In this document: positions 1-7,701 of the stretch, one piece after another | Position numbering within the stretch: position 1 is the first letter of the stretch | Layout of the letters: every line of letters starts with the position of its first letter | Assembly: GCA_030635835.1 (NCBI GenBank) | Contig: DAOVYB010000064.1 | Location: 1-7,889 of the forward strand | DNA from: Gammaproteobacteria bacterium | GTDB taxonomy: Bacteria; Pseudomonadota; Gammaproteobacteria; UBA6429 | DNA length: 7,889 nt | Reading direction: 5' to 3' | Translations under genes and position numbers: made by a program | Notes under the pieces: generated by a model | Database searches by the model: none | Told to the model about the DNA's origin: nothing | The model's input: only the letters and a program-made list of their open reading frames with translations

Positions 1-885
1 GAATCGGTAACGAGTTTGCCGGTAAATGTTGAAGTCGCCAGTGAATTTAGATATCGCAAAGTTGTAGTGCAGCCGGATTCCTTAATCATTACTATTTCAC
101 AATCAGGTGAAACAGCAGACACGTTAGCCGCATTACGTAAAGCAAAAGAAATTGGTTACCAACATAGTTTAGCAATTTGTAATGTACCGGAAAGCTCATT
201 AGTGCGTGAATCAGAATTAAACATGATGACACGTGCTGGTCCTGAAATTGGTGTGGCATCAACTAAAGCGTTTACCACACAACTTGTGGCTATTTTGCTT
301 TTAGTCACAGTGTTAGCACGTCGTTATGGATTCCCTGCTGAAACTGAGGCTAAAGTCGTTAATCAATTACGTCATTTACCCGGCATTATTGATGATGTTT
401 TAAAACTTGAAGACGAAATCAAGGAAGTTGCAAAAGATTTTGCAGATAAAGACCATGCCTTATTTTTAGGCCGTGGTATGCACTATCCGGTTGCAATGGA
501 AGGAGCCTTAAAGCTTAAAGAAATTTCTTATATTCATGCAGAAGGTTATCCCGCAGGTGAATTGAAACACGGCCCCATTGCTTTAGTGGATAACAACATC
601 CCCATTGTTGCCGTGGCACCGAATGATAAGTTAATTGATAAACTAAAATCTAATCTGCAGGAAGTTAAAGCACGTGGTGGACGACTCTATGTGTTTGCTG
701 ATAAAGGTACGAATCTTAAGTCAGAAGATGGTATTAAAGTGATAGAAGTTGCACCGTTAGATATCGCCATTTCGCCGATAATTTTTTCTGTACCACTTCA
801 GATGTTGGCTTATCATGTAGCCTTATTAAAAGGTACAGATGTCGATCAACCACGTAACCTCGCTAAGTCTGTGACTGTTGAATAA
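1..885 (+). CDS. glmS: Glutamine--fructose-6-phosphate aminotransferase (isomerizing), C-terminal half, cut at the window start
   Basis: This is the 3' part of glmS, read in frame from base 1 (294 residues to the TAA stop); the glutaminase half lies outside the window. GlmS makes glucosamine-6-phosphate from fructose-6-phosphate and glutamine in the cytoplasm, the first step toward UDP-GlcNAc for peptidoglycan and LPS. The visible part holds both SIS sugar-phosphate isomerase domains. The first has the phosphate-binding signature SQSGETADT (bases 97-123) and the stretch [14 protein letters not shown]. The second has [22 protein letters not shown] and GELKHGP, which carry the catalytic Glu and His known from E. 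coli GlmS. The C-terminal tail [13 protein letters not shown] contains the conserved active-site lysine. Compared with the roughly 609-residue E. coli protein, about 315 residues are missing at the start only because of the window edge. No frameshift or lesion is seen. The gene converges on trkH across a repeat-filled spacer. Confidence 0.97.
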   Translation, partial: ESVTSLPVNVEVASEFRYRKVVVQPDSLIITISQSGETADTLAALRKAKEIGYQHSLAICNVPESSLVRESELNMMTRAGPEIGVASTKAFTTQLVAILLLVTVLARRYGFPAETEAKVVNQLRHLPGIIDDVLKLEDEIKEVAKDFADKDHALFLGRGMHYPVAMEGALKLKEISYIHAEGYPAGELKHGPIALVDNNIPIVAVAPNDKLIDKLKSNLQEVKARGGRLYVFADKGTNLKSEDGIKVIEVAPLDIAISPIIFSVPLQMLAYHVALLKGTDVDQPRNLAKSVTVE

Positions 886-893
886 GTAAATTT

Positions 894-1131
894 TTTAACC
901 GCCAAGGCGCCAAGAACGCCAAGTTCAAATCAAGAAAGATCAAAAGAATTGAACCACAGAGGTCACGGAGGTACACAGAGTTTTATAATCTTATTTCCTC
1001 TGTGTACCTCCGGGTGAAGAATTTCTTTTAAGGTTTTCTTGGCGTTCGTGGCACTATAGAACGCGCTTTGCGTTTCGTTCAGTATTACCCTAACCTGCTC
1101 CGCACGTTCTGGCATCGCCTTGGCGGTTAAA
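894..1131. repeat. Large nested imperfect palindromic intergenic repeat between glmS and trkH
   Basis: Nearly the whole 262-base spacer is one nested inverted repeat. The outermost arms are perfect: 894-908 (tttaaccgccaaggc) pairs with 1117-1131. The next block, 909-923 (gccaagaacgccaag), pairs with 1038-1052 with one mismatch. Blocks 924-965 and 1013-1037 are only loosely complementary. The innermost arms, 966-980 and 998-1012, are perfect over 15 bases. The two right-hand blocks are separated by an extra 64-base segment, 1053-1116, that the left arm lacks. The GCCAAGG/AACGCCAAG and CACAGAGG-type words resemble dispersed intergenic palindromes I know from many environmental proteobacterial genomes; that is recollection, not a search result. 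No protein is encoded: a 90-codon minus-strand frame through the region overlaps the end of trkH and matches no family. No clear target-site duplication flanks the element. Confidence 0.8.
966..1012. terminator. Candidate bidirectional terminator hairpin at the centre of the palindrome
   Basis: A perfect 15-base-pair stem (966-980 with 998-1012) closes a 17-base AT-rich loop. On the plus strand it is followed by a short T-rich run at about 1021-1028 (atttcttt), and on the minus strand by moderately T-rich sequence. It lies between the converging ends of glmS and trkH, where both transcripts must stop. The T-tracts are weak and displaced from the stem, so this may be only the core of the repeat, with termination an incidental effect. 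Confidence 0.4.
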
Positions 1132-1147
1132 GATTTGTTTTTGAATT

Positions 1148-2602
1148 TTAACGTCGCCAGAATGCTGGAGTAAGTAATACCAGCAAGGTAAAGATTTCCA
1201 AACGTCCGAGTAACATCGCAAAGCTTAAAACCCATTTAGCCGTATCATTTACACTGGCATAATTTGATCCAACTTCATTTAATCCTGGTCCAAGGTTATT
1301 CATTGCCGCTGCAGTTGCTGAAAATGCCGTTATTTGATCTAAACCTGTCGACATGAGAATAAGTAAGATAACGATAAAAGCAGCGACATAGGCGGAGAAA
1401 AATCCCCATACTGCCTGAATAACACGATCAGATAAGGGCTTGCCGCCGATCTTGATAACAAATACAGCATTTGGATGTATTAAACGTTTTATTTCACGCA
1501 TACCTTGCTTAAGCAGGAGTAAAAAACGAATCATTTTCATGCCGCCACCAGTTGAACCGGCACAGGCACCGATAAAGCTGGTGAAAAGTAATAAAACGGG
1601 TAAAAATCCCGGCCAGTTATGGTATTCATAAGTGGTAAATCCCGTAGTTGTACCAATTGATACAGCTTGAAACATTCCGTGCAATAAGGCGCGTTCAGGT
1701 GCAATGAAATAATCTGTGTAATACAGATAGATAGCGGAGATTAATGTTATGGACATAAGTAAACTGATATATATTTTGAATTCAGAGTCCAGAAAATAAG
1801 CTTTTAAAGAGCGACTGCGCCAGCTTAAAAAGTGTAAAGAGAAGTTTACGCCTGAAATAAGCATAAATATAATGGCAACAAGTTCAACCATGGGTGTTTC
1901 ATTAAAAAATCCCATGCTGGCATCGTGTGTAGAAAAACCACCAATAGCGATGGTTGAAAAACTATGGCCAATGGCATCAAATGTGTTCATACCTGCTGCC
2001 CAATAGGCAAAGGCACAAATAATGGTTAGCGCTAAATAGATATACCAAAGTGCTTTTGCTGTTTCAGTAATGCGCGGTGTAAGTTTATTGTCTTTCATAG
2101 GCCCTGGTGTTTCAGCCTTATATAGCTGCATTCCACCTATACCTAATAAAGGCATAATCGCAACGGCCAATACGATAATACCCATACCACCTAACCACTG
2201 TAGTTGTTGCCGGTAATAAAGAATAGCTTTTGGTAAGCTATCTAAGCCGACGATAACGGTAGCACCTGTAGTGGTTAAACCGGATAATGATTCAAATATA
2301 GCATCGGTAATTGATATATCAATTTGTGTAGATAGTATGAAAGGGATTGCACCAAATGAGGCTAATACTGTCCAGAATAAAACAACAATTAAAAAACCAT
2401 CACGTAGTCGTAATTCATTTTTATAATTTTTAACAGGAAGCCAGGCGACAATACCGGTAATTAAGGTAACGGCAAAAGCATTAAAAAAAGGTTCAAAAGC
2501 ACCATCAAGATAAATAATAGAAACAATAATGGGCGGTACCATGGTAAAGCTAAATACCATTAAGAGAATGCCGAGTATGCGTTGTATAACAAAAAATTGC
2601 AT
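1148..2602 (-). CDS. trkH: Trk potassium uptake system, membrane channel subunit TrkH
   Basis: This is a 484-residue integral membrane protein, almost the same length as E. coli TrkH (483). It forms the potassium-translocating pore of the Trk system in the inner membrane and works as a dimer gated by the TrkA ring. The four pore-loop signatures of the TrkH/TrkG/KtrB superfamily are all present: TTTGATV (residues 110-116), STIAIGGFST (216-225), SIGTTTGF (315-322) and NNLGPG (435-440), each with its filter glycine. The stretch AGSTGGGMKMIR (348-359), just after the third pore, matches the intramembrane gating loop. Hydrophobic segments fill the rest, and the tail RLEIFTLLVLLTPAFWRR is typical. 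The start is 10 bases after the trkA stop, with a weak AAAGA ribosome site overlapping that stop, so translation is probably coupled to trkA. It is the last gene of the run and looks complete and intact. Confidence 0.97.
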   Translation of the reverse strand: MQFFVIQRILGILLMVFSFTMVPPIIVSIIYLDGAFEPFFNAFAVTLITGIVAWLPVKNYKNELRLRDGFLIVVLFWTVLASFGAIPFILSTQIDISITDAIFESLSGLTTTGATVIVGLDSLPKAILYYRQQLQWLGGMGIIVLAVAIMPLLGIGGMQLYKAETPGPMKDNKLTPRITETAKALWYIYLALTIICAFAYWAAGMNTFDAIGHSFSTIAIGGFSTHDASMGFFNETPMVELVAIIFMLISGVNFSLHFLSWRSRSLKAYFLDSEFKIYISLLMSITLISAIYLYYTDYFIAPERALLHGMFQAVSIGTTTGFTTYEYHNWPGFLPVLLLFTSFIGACAGSTGGGMKMIRFLLLLKQGMREIKRLIHPNAVFVIKIGGKPLSDRVIQAVWGFFSAYVAAFIVILLILMSTGLDQITAFSATAAAMNNLGPGLNEVGSNYASVNDTAKWVLSFAMLLGRLEIFTLLVLLTPAFWRR

Positions 2603-2612
2603 TTAAATGTCT

Positions 2613-3986
2613 TTATATAAAAGTGATGCCAACCTGAAAAAGTTTTTCTACATCTGAAATATATTTTTTATCAATAAGGAAAAGTATAACGTGGTCTTCA
2701 GGTTCAATAACTGTATTATGATGGGCAATAATAACATCGTTACCACGAACAATAGCACCAATGGTCGTACCAAGTGGTAATTTAAGTTCACAAATTTCAC
2801 GGCCAACTACTTTTGATGTTGTTTTGTCACCATGAGCAATAGCTTCAATAGCCTCAGCTGCACCACGTCTTAAAGAATGTACCTTAACAACATCACCACG
2901 ACGCACATGTGCTAATAAACTGCTTATTGTTGATTGCTGTGGTGAAATAGCTATATCAATATCACCACCCTGAATAAGATCGACATAAGCTGCACGGTTA
3001 ATTAATGCCATGACTTTGCGCGCACCTAAACGTTTGGCCAGCATGGCTGATAAGATATTGGCTTCTTCGTCATTAGTTACTGAACAGAAGATATCAGTGT
3101 TATCGATATTTTCTTCAGTTAATAAATTTCCATCAGAAGCATCACCATTTAGCACAATTGTATTATCAAGTTCTTTTGCTAAGTCATGAGATCGTGCTGT
3201 GTTATGGTCTATGAGTTTAACCTGGTAATCATTTTCAAGTGCCTGAGCAAGTCGTTTACCAATATTACCACCACCAACTATCATGATACGTTTATAAGGT
3301 TTATCCAAACGACGTAATTCACTGATCATTGCACGAATACATTCAGGTGTTGCGACAAAAAAGACTTCGTCATCCGCTTCTATGACAGTGTTACCTTGCG
3401 GGATAATGGCGCGATCACGTCGATAAATGGCAGCAACCCGTATCTCAACACCTGGCATATGCTGTTTTATTGTACTTAATGCATGGCCAACTAATGGCCC
3501 GCCATAATAAGCACGCACACCCACAAGCTGGACTTTTTTATCTGCAAAATCAAGTACTTGTAGAGCACCCGGATGAGTAATCAAGCTTTCTATGTATTCT
3601 GTAATCAGTTGTTCCGGACTGATCAATACATCAACGGGTAGTGCTTCCTGCTGAAAGAGCTGTTGATGGGATAAATAGCCAAGTGCACGGACACGTGCGA
3701 TTTTGGTTGGAGTATGAAATACCGTATAAGCAACCTGGCATGCAACCATGTTGGTTTCATCACTGTCAGTAACAGCAATAAGCATATCAGCATCATCGGC
3801 TCCTGCTGACCGTAAAATATCAGGATGTGATGCATGACCTGCAATGGTACGAAGATCCAGACGATCCTGTAGAGCGAGTAAGGTTTTTTCATCTTTATCA
3901 ATGATAGTAATATCATTAGCTTCACTTGTGAGATTTTCTGCCAGTGAGCTACCGACTTGTCCTGCACCTAAGATAATTATTTTCAT
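2613..3986 (-). CDS. trkA: Trk potassium uptake system, NAD-binding regulatory subunit TrkA
   Basis: This is a 457-residue cytoplasmic peripheral protein (E. coli TrkA: 458) that forms the ring controlling the TrkH pore in response to NAD(H) and adenine nucleotides. It has the duplicated RCK layout. The first Rossmann fold has GAGQVG at residues 7-12 and the ribose-binding acid D30, followed by a TrkA-C domain at about 143-227. The second Rossmann fold has GGGNIG at 238-243 and D260, followed by a second TrkA-C domain at about 370-455. All expected motifs are intact. It starts 21 bases after the ntrX stop and is followed after 10 bases by trkH, its functional partner. The sequence before the ATG is a run of A residues with no recognisable Shine-Dalgarno, so translation may be low or depend on ribosomes arriving from ntrX. 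The start is supported by [12 protein letters not shown], the canonical TrkA N-terminus. Confidence 0.97.
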   Translation of the reverse strand: MKIIILGAGQVGSSLAENLTSEANDITIIDKDEKTLLALQDRLDLRTIAGHASHPDILRSAGADDADMLIAVTDSDETNMVACQVAYTVFHTPTKIARVRALGYLSHQQLFQQEALPVDVLISPEQLITEYIESLITHPGALQVLDFADKKVQLVGVRAYYGGPLVGHALSTIKQHMPGVEIRVAAIYRRDRAIIPQGNTVIEADDEVFFVATPECIRAMISELRRLDKPYKRIMIVGGGNIGKRLAQALENDYQVKLIDHNTARSHDLAKELDNTIVLNGDASDGNLLTEENIDNTDIFCSVTNDEEANILSAMLAKRLGARKVMALINRAAYVDLIQGGDIDIAISPQQSTISSLLAHVRRGDVVKVHSLRRGAAEAIEAIAHGDKTTSKVVGREICELKLPLGTTIGAIVRGNDVIIAHHNTVIEPEDHVILFLIDKKYISDVEKLFQVGITFI

Positions 3987-4007
3987 TTTTTTATGTCGTT
4001 GTTATTT

Positions 4008-5438
4008 TTATCTAGTTTCAATTAATAATGATTTAGGATCAATTCCTAAAGCACGTAATTTTCGATAAAGATGGGTACGTTCCATACCAATAAGTTTTGC
4101 TGCTTTACCAACACTGCCACCGGTTTTTATAAGTTGGTGAATCAAATAATCACGTTCAAAACGCTCTCTTGCTTCACGTAATGGTAGATCATAAGCAACA
4201 GAAATGCCTTCTCCTGACGGAGTTATTTTTGCTTTTTGATCAATAGCCGATTCAACTTCTTCTAAACTAATTTCACTTCCTGCAGCAGTAATGAGTAAGC
4301 GTTGCACTAAATTGCTTAATTCACGAATATTACCTAACCATTCATAATTTCGTAGCCTGTTTTGTGCGGCAAGACTAAAATGACGATATGGTAATTTTTC
4401 CTGATCAACGAGTAAGTTAGTATAAAAGTTAAGTAAGTCTGGAATATCTTCGTGATGCTCGCGTAACGCGGGAATATGTAACGGCACAACATTGATTAAA
4501 TAAAATAAGTCTTTTCTGAATTTATTTTCTTCAACCAGTTTTTCCAGATTTTTATGTGTTGAACAAATAATACGAGCTTTAAATATAGTATTGGATGAAT
4601 CACCAATATGTTGATAGGAATTTGTTTGCAGCAGTCCAAGTAAGAAGTTTTGTGTAGCTTCATCAGCTTCATCAATGTTTCGTAAAAATAATGTACTACC
4701 TTGTGCCTTATCAAGCAGGCCATGAGTTAAGTTGCCGTTTGATTTATAGCCAACAAATTCTTCAGGATTTCTTTCATAACTTAAGGAAGAAAGATTCGCT
4801 TCGATTATACATTTATCACGATAATGGCTATTGGAATGCATATAATGAGCAGCAACTTTAATACCGCTACCGGGTTCACCATTTAATAATACCCAGCTAT
4901 CGTGTTCCGCAATACGTTTAATTTGTTCGCGTAATCGCTGCATCACTGGACTACGACCAACAGGTTCGGTAACGCTAAGTCCGGTTTGAGCATGTAGGCT
5001 CGCATCGCGTAAGGTTTTATCGGAATCGAGTGCTTGCTCAACCGTGAGTAAAAGTTTGGCTAATGATAATGGCTTTTCGATGAAATCAAACGCGCCTAAG
5101 CGAGTGGCTTCAACAGCTGTTTCAACTGTACCGTGACCAGACATCATAATAACCGGGATGGGTAAATTTCCATCTTCAGTCCATTCTTTTAATAAGGTAA
5201 TACCATCGACATCCGGCATCCAGATATCAAGTAAGATTAGAGTGGGTTGATTTTGTCGATATGCCTGCCGTGCTGTTTCACCATTTTCTGCTACTTCAAC
5301 GTCATAACCTTCATCTTCAAGAATTTCCTGAACTAAATGGCGAATATCAGGCTCATCATCGACTACCAAAATATGCGGTATATTGGGTGAGGCCTGATGA
5401 TTGATTTCATTTTCCATGGCTTTAAGCTGCTGCATCAT
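4008..5438 (-). CDS. ntrX: NtrX-family response regulator with a degenerate AAA+ domain
   Basis: This 476-residue protein has the NtrC-family layout. The receiver domain (about 21-140) is intact, with acidic pocket D27-D28, phosphoacceptor D71 in LLDIWMPD, S100 and K122. The central AAA+ domain (about 160-385) is recognisable but broken at the key sites: Walker A reads GEPGSGIK (187-194) with Ile at the catalytic lysine position, Walker B reads TLFLRNID (249-256) with Arg-Asn for Asp-Glu, the GAFTGA sigma-54 loop is missing (about five residues shorter, SNGNLTHG at 233-240), and an arginine-finger position is Leu (FRKDLFYLIN, L314). The sensor II arginine in GNIREL (R372) remains. The C-terminal Fis-type helix-turn-helix (about 421-467, GSVGKAAKLIGMERTHLYRKLR) is intact. 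It is therefore probably a phosphorylation-dependent DNA-binding regulator that does not remodel sigma-54 polymerase. The first ATG overlaps ntrY by 17 bases; an ATG at 5417 (M8), four bases past the ntrY stop, is an equally good start. The partner is the adjacent NtrY kinase. Confidence 0.9.
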   Translation of the reverse strand: MMQQLKAMENEINHQASPNIPHILVVDDEPDIRHLVQEILEDEGYDVEVAENGETARQAYRQNQPTLILLDIWMPDVDGITLLKEWTEDGNLPIPVIMMSGHGTVETAVEATRLGAFDFIEKPLSLAKLLLTVEQALDSDKTLRDASLHAQTGLSVTEPVGRSPVMQRLREQIKRIAEHDSWVLLNGEPGSGIKVAAHYMHSNSHYRDKCIIEANLSSLSYERNPEEFVGYKSNGNLTHGLLDKAQGSTLFLRNIDEADEATQNFLLGLLQTNSYQHIGDSSNTIFKARIICSTHKNLEKLVEENKFRKDLFYLINVVPLHIPALREHHEDIPDLLNFYTNLLVDQEKLPYRHFSLAAQNRLRNYEWLGNIRELSNLVQRLLITAAGSEISLEEVESAIDQKAKITPSGEGISVAYDLPLREARERFERDYLIHQLIKTGGSVGKAAKLIGMERTHLYRKLRALGIDPKSLLIETR

Positions 5439-7701
5439 TATTATTGTTTTTAATTTTTTCAGGGTCTAAATCACGATCTAAAAAAAGACCAGAAGATTTT
5501 TTTACTGGCAGTCTTATTATGATACTTGCACCACCAGTTTTAGCATTTTCAGCAAAGATCATTCCACCATGCTCTTCAACAATTTTTTTCACTATTGCCA
5601 GGCCCAGACCACTACCTTTCGGTTTTGTGGTGACGTAGGGTTCAAATAATTGATCAAACATTTCATCTGAAATTCCGGGGCCAGTATCAGTAATTTTTAA
5701 TTCAATATAACGACAATCATGTTCTTCAGCACAGCGGGATTCAATATAGACTTTTTCATCTTTTGAATGGCGCTGAGAGTCAGTATGACTTTCCTGGTTT
5801 GCTTCAAGAGCATTTTTTATTAAATTATGCAGTAATTGACGCAAACGGCCAATATCAGCCTCGATTATCGGATTGCTGGTATCGAGTTTAACGGAAAATA
5901 GTGTATCGTTGTTTGAAGAAAGGTATAAATCCAGTACTTCAGTAATTATTTTATTTAAATCAATGTTATCTAAATTCAGTGCTGGCATTCGAGCATAATC
6001 AGAAAAAGCTTTGACCATTTCTTTTAACGTTTCTACTTGCTGAACAATGGTATGGGTTGAGCGATCAAGAATATCGGCATCTTTGGCATCCATTTTATCA
6101 AGATATTTATGGCGTATACGTTCAGCTGAGAGTTGAATTGGTGTTAAAGGATTTTTAATTTCATGTGCAAGTCGGCGCGCAACTTCACCCCATGCTGCAT
6201 TACGTTGTGCTTTAACCAGTTCAGTAACATCATCAAAAACAATAATAGTACCGTCTTCAAGGTTTTGATTATTGCTGGATAGAGAAAGTGATGTGCCACG
6301 GCAAATTAAAATTTTTCTTCCTCCACCTATGAATAAGGTAACTTCTTCCTGCCATTGTTTTTCTCTGGCTTCGATATGAGGATAAATTGCATCAACAAAA
6401 TGTTGTAAATGTGGGTTTTCTTCAATTGCATCATCAAGAAAGTAACCAATATAAGGTGATAAGGAAGCGCTAAGAATTTGATGTGCAGCATGATTAGTCG
6501 TTTGTAAAAAATTATGTGTATCGAGTGTGATAACACCAGAAGATAAATTACCTAATACTGTTTCAAGATAGCTGTGCTGCGCTTCAGCTTGTTGTTGACT
6601 AATACGAGCACTATCCTGAGCTAAAGATATTTTTTGAGTCATTTCATTAAATGAACGTACCAGGTAACCCAGTTCATCTTTGCCGGGCAAAGGTAATCTT
6701 TTTTCATAGTTACCCGCTGCAACAGCACGTGTACCTTCAACTAAATCAGATATGGGGGCAACCATGCGCCTTGCTGCGAAAAATGCCGCCCAGATTGATG
6801 TTAAAATACTTAGCAATAATATTAAAGATAAGGTTAATATAAAGCTGTATTTAAGTGGTAAACGTAATACCGTTAGTGATCTTACTGCACTGAATGCCTG
6901 TTGCACATTTTCTGCAAGCTGATTAATACGTGGAGTAATTGGATAGAGGAGTTGTAATATTCTTCCATCCAGGACTGGATCAGGGTTAGCCATGTTAATT
7001 GCGACACGTATATGTAATCCAATTTCCGGAATAGGTACTAAACCAAAATCATCCTGACCCTGGCGTAAACGTTGTAATGTATTGTCTTCTAAGAGTTGCG
7101 GTAAAAGTCGGGTAGTTTCACTAATACTCGATGCGATGATACGACCATCGTTGGTAAATAAAGTTAATTCATTTGCACCACTTTCAACACGAAGTTCATT
7201 TAAGGTTAATGTTGCAAGTTCATTTGATATAGCATTTAAACGTGGAGACATTTGTTGGGTTTGTCTGAGTAATTCTCGCATACGCACCCCCAATGATGTT
7301 TTACTGAGTTCCAGTGCATCATTTAATGCATTTTCAACACGAACATCAAACCAGCTATCAATACCGCGTTGTAAAAAATCCAGTGAAAAATAATAAACAA
7401 CAGAAACGGGTGTGGTAGAAAGAATAACAAACATCACAACAAGTCGGGCTGTTAAACGTGAACCAGTTTTTCCCTGACGGTATTGTTTTATTAAATGCCA
7501 TACACTCTTAGCAATCAGAGTAACTAATAATATCGTTACGAGTAAGTTAATACCAAGTAATAAAGAATAGAGTCGGCCAAATAATAATGAGTTGTGAGTG
7601 GCAATACTCATTAAATAAAGTGACGTTGATAGCAGAATAACCACTATTACAATGGGTGTGTTACCAGAAAAGAAATTTTTAATTACGGTTTTAATGGCCA
7701 T
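5422..7701 (-). CDS. ntrY: NtrY-family membrane sensor histidine kinase
   Basis: This 759-residue sensor autophosphorylates on histidine and should pass the phosphate to the NtrX regulator encoded next to it. Three hydrophobic helices lie near the N-terminus (about 16-34, 44-66, 86-108). A large, probably periplasmic, segment follows (about 110-283), then a fourth helix (about 284-308). A HAMP linker (about 309-362) and a PAS-like segment (about 376-495) precede the kinase core. The H-box LAHEIKNPLTPIQLSAERIR has the phosphoacceptor H513. The ATPase domain shows an N-box (HNLIKNALEA, 625-634), G1 box TDTGPGIS (671-678), FEPYVTTKPKGSGLGLAIV with the G2 glycines (696-700), and a closing GGASIIIRLP. 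The layout and the HEIKNPLTPIQLSAERI wording are typical of NtrY rather than NtrB. The start overlaps the preceding DUF4390-type frame by 19 bases. The extracellular region is too divergent for me to name a ligand. Confidence 0.94.
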   Translation of the reverse strand: MAIKTVIKNFFSGNTPIVIVVILLSTSLYLMSIATHNSLLFGRLYSLLLGINLLVTILLVTLIAKSVWHLIKQYRQGKTGSRLTARLVVMFVILSTTPVSVVYYFSLDFLQRGIDSWFDVRVENALNDALELSKTSLGVRMRELLRQTQQMSPRLNAISNELATLTLNELRVESGANELTLFTNDGRIIASSISETTRLLPQLLEDNTLQRLRQGQDDFGLVPIPEIGLHIRVAINMANPDPVLDGRILQLLYPITPRINQLAENVQQAFSAVRSLTVLRLPLKYSFILTLSLILLLSILTSIWAAFFAARRMVAPISDLVEGTRAVAAGNYEKRLPLPGKDELGYLVRSFNEMTQKISLAQDSARISQQQAEAQHSYLETVLGNLSSGVITLDTHNFLQTTNHAAHQILSASLSPYIGYFLDDAIEENPHLQHFVDAIYPHIEAREKQWQEEVTLFIGGGRKILICRGTSLSLSSNNQNLEDGTIIVFDDVTELVKAQRNAAWGEVARRLAHEIKNPLTPIQLSAERIRHKYLDKMDAKDADILDRSTHTIVQQVETLKEMVKAFSDYARMPALNLDNIDLNKIITEVLDLYLSSNNDTLFSVKLDTSNPIIEADIGRLRQLLHNLIKNALEANQESHTDSQRHSKDEKVYIESRCAEEHDCRYIELKITDTGPGISDEMFDQLFEPYVTTKPKGSGLGLAIVKKIVEEHGGMIFAENAKTGGASIIIRLPVKKSSGLFLDRDLDPEKIKNNNNDAAA

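Noticed and set aside
924..1037. A CRISPR-like array, suggested by repeated CACAGAGG/GCCAAG words
   Set aside because: The words occur as inverted arms around one centre, not as evenly spaced direct repeats with unique spacers, and no cas gene is present.
963..1235. A 90-codon minus-strand open frame across the spacer and the end of trkH
   Set aside because: It is made of the palindromic repeat plus the trkH 3' end in another frame, and its translation matches no family; a chance frame.
3623..3967. A 114-codon minus-strand frame inside trkA
   Set aside because: It lies wholly within the well-supported TrkA coding region in another frame and its product resembles nothing known.
7082..7393. 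A 103-codon plus-strand frame opposite ntrY
   Set aside because: It is antisense to the ntrY periplasmic region, low in complexity and without family resemblance.
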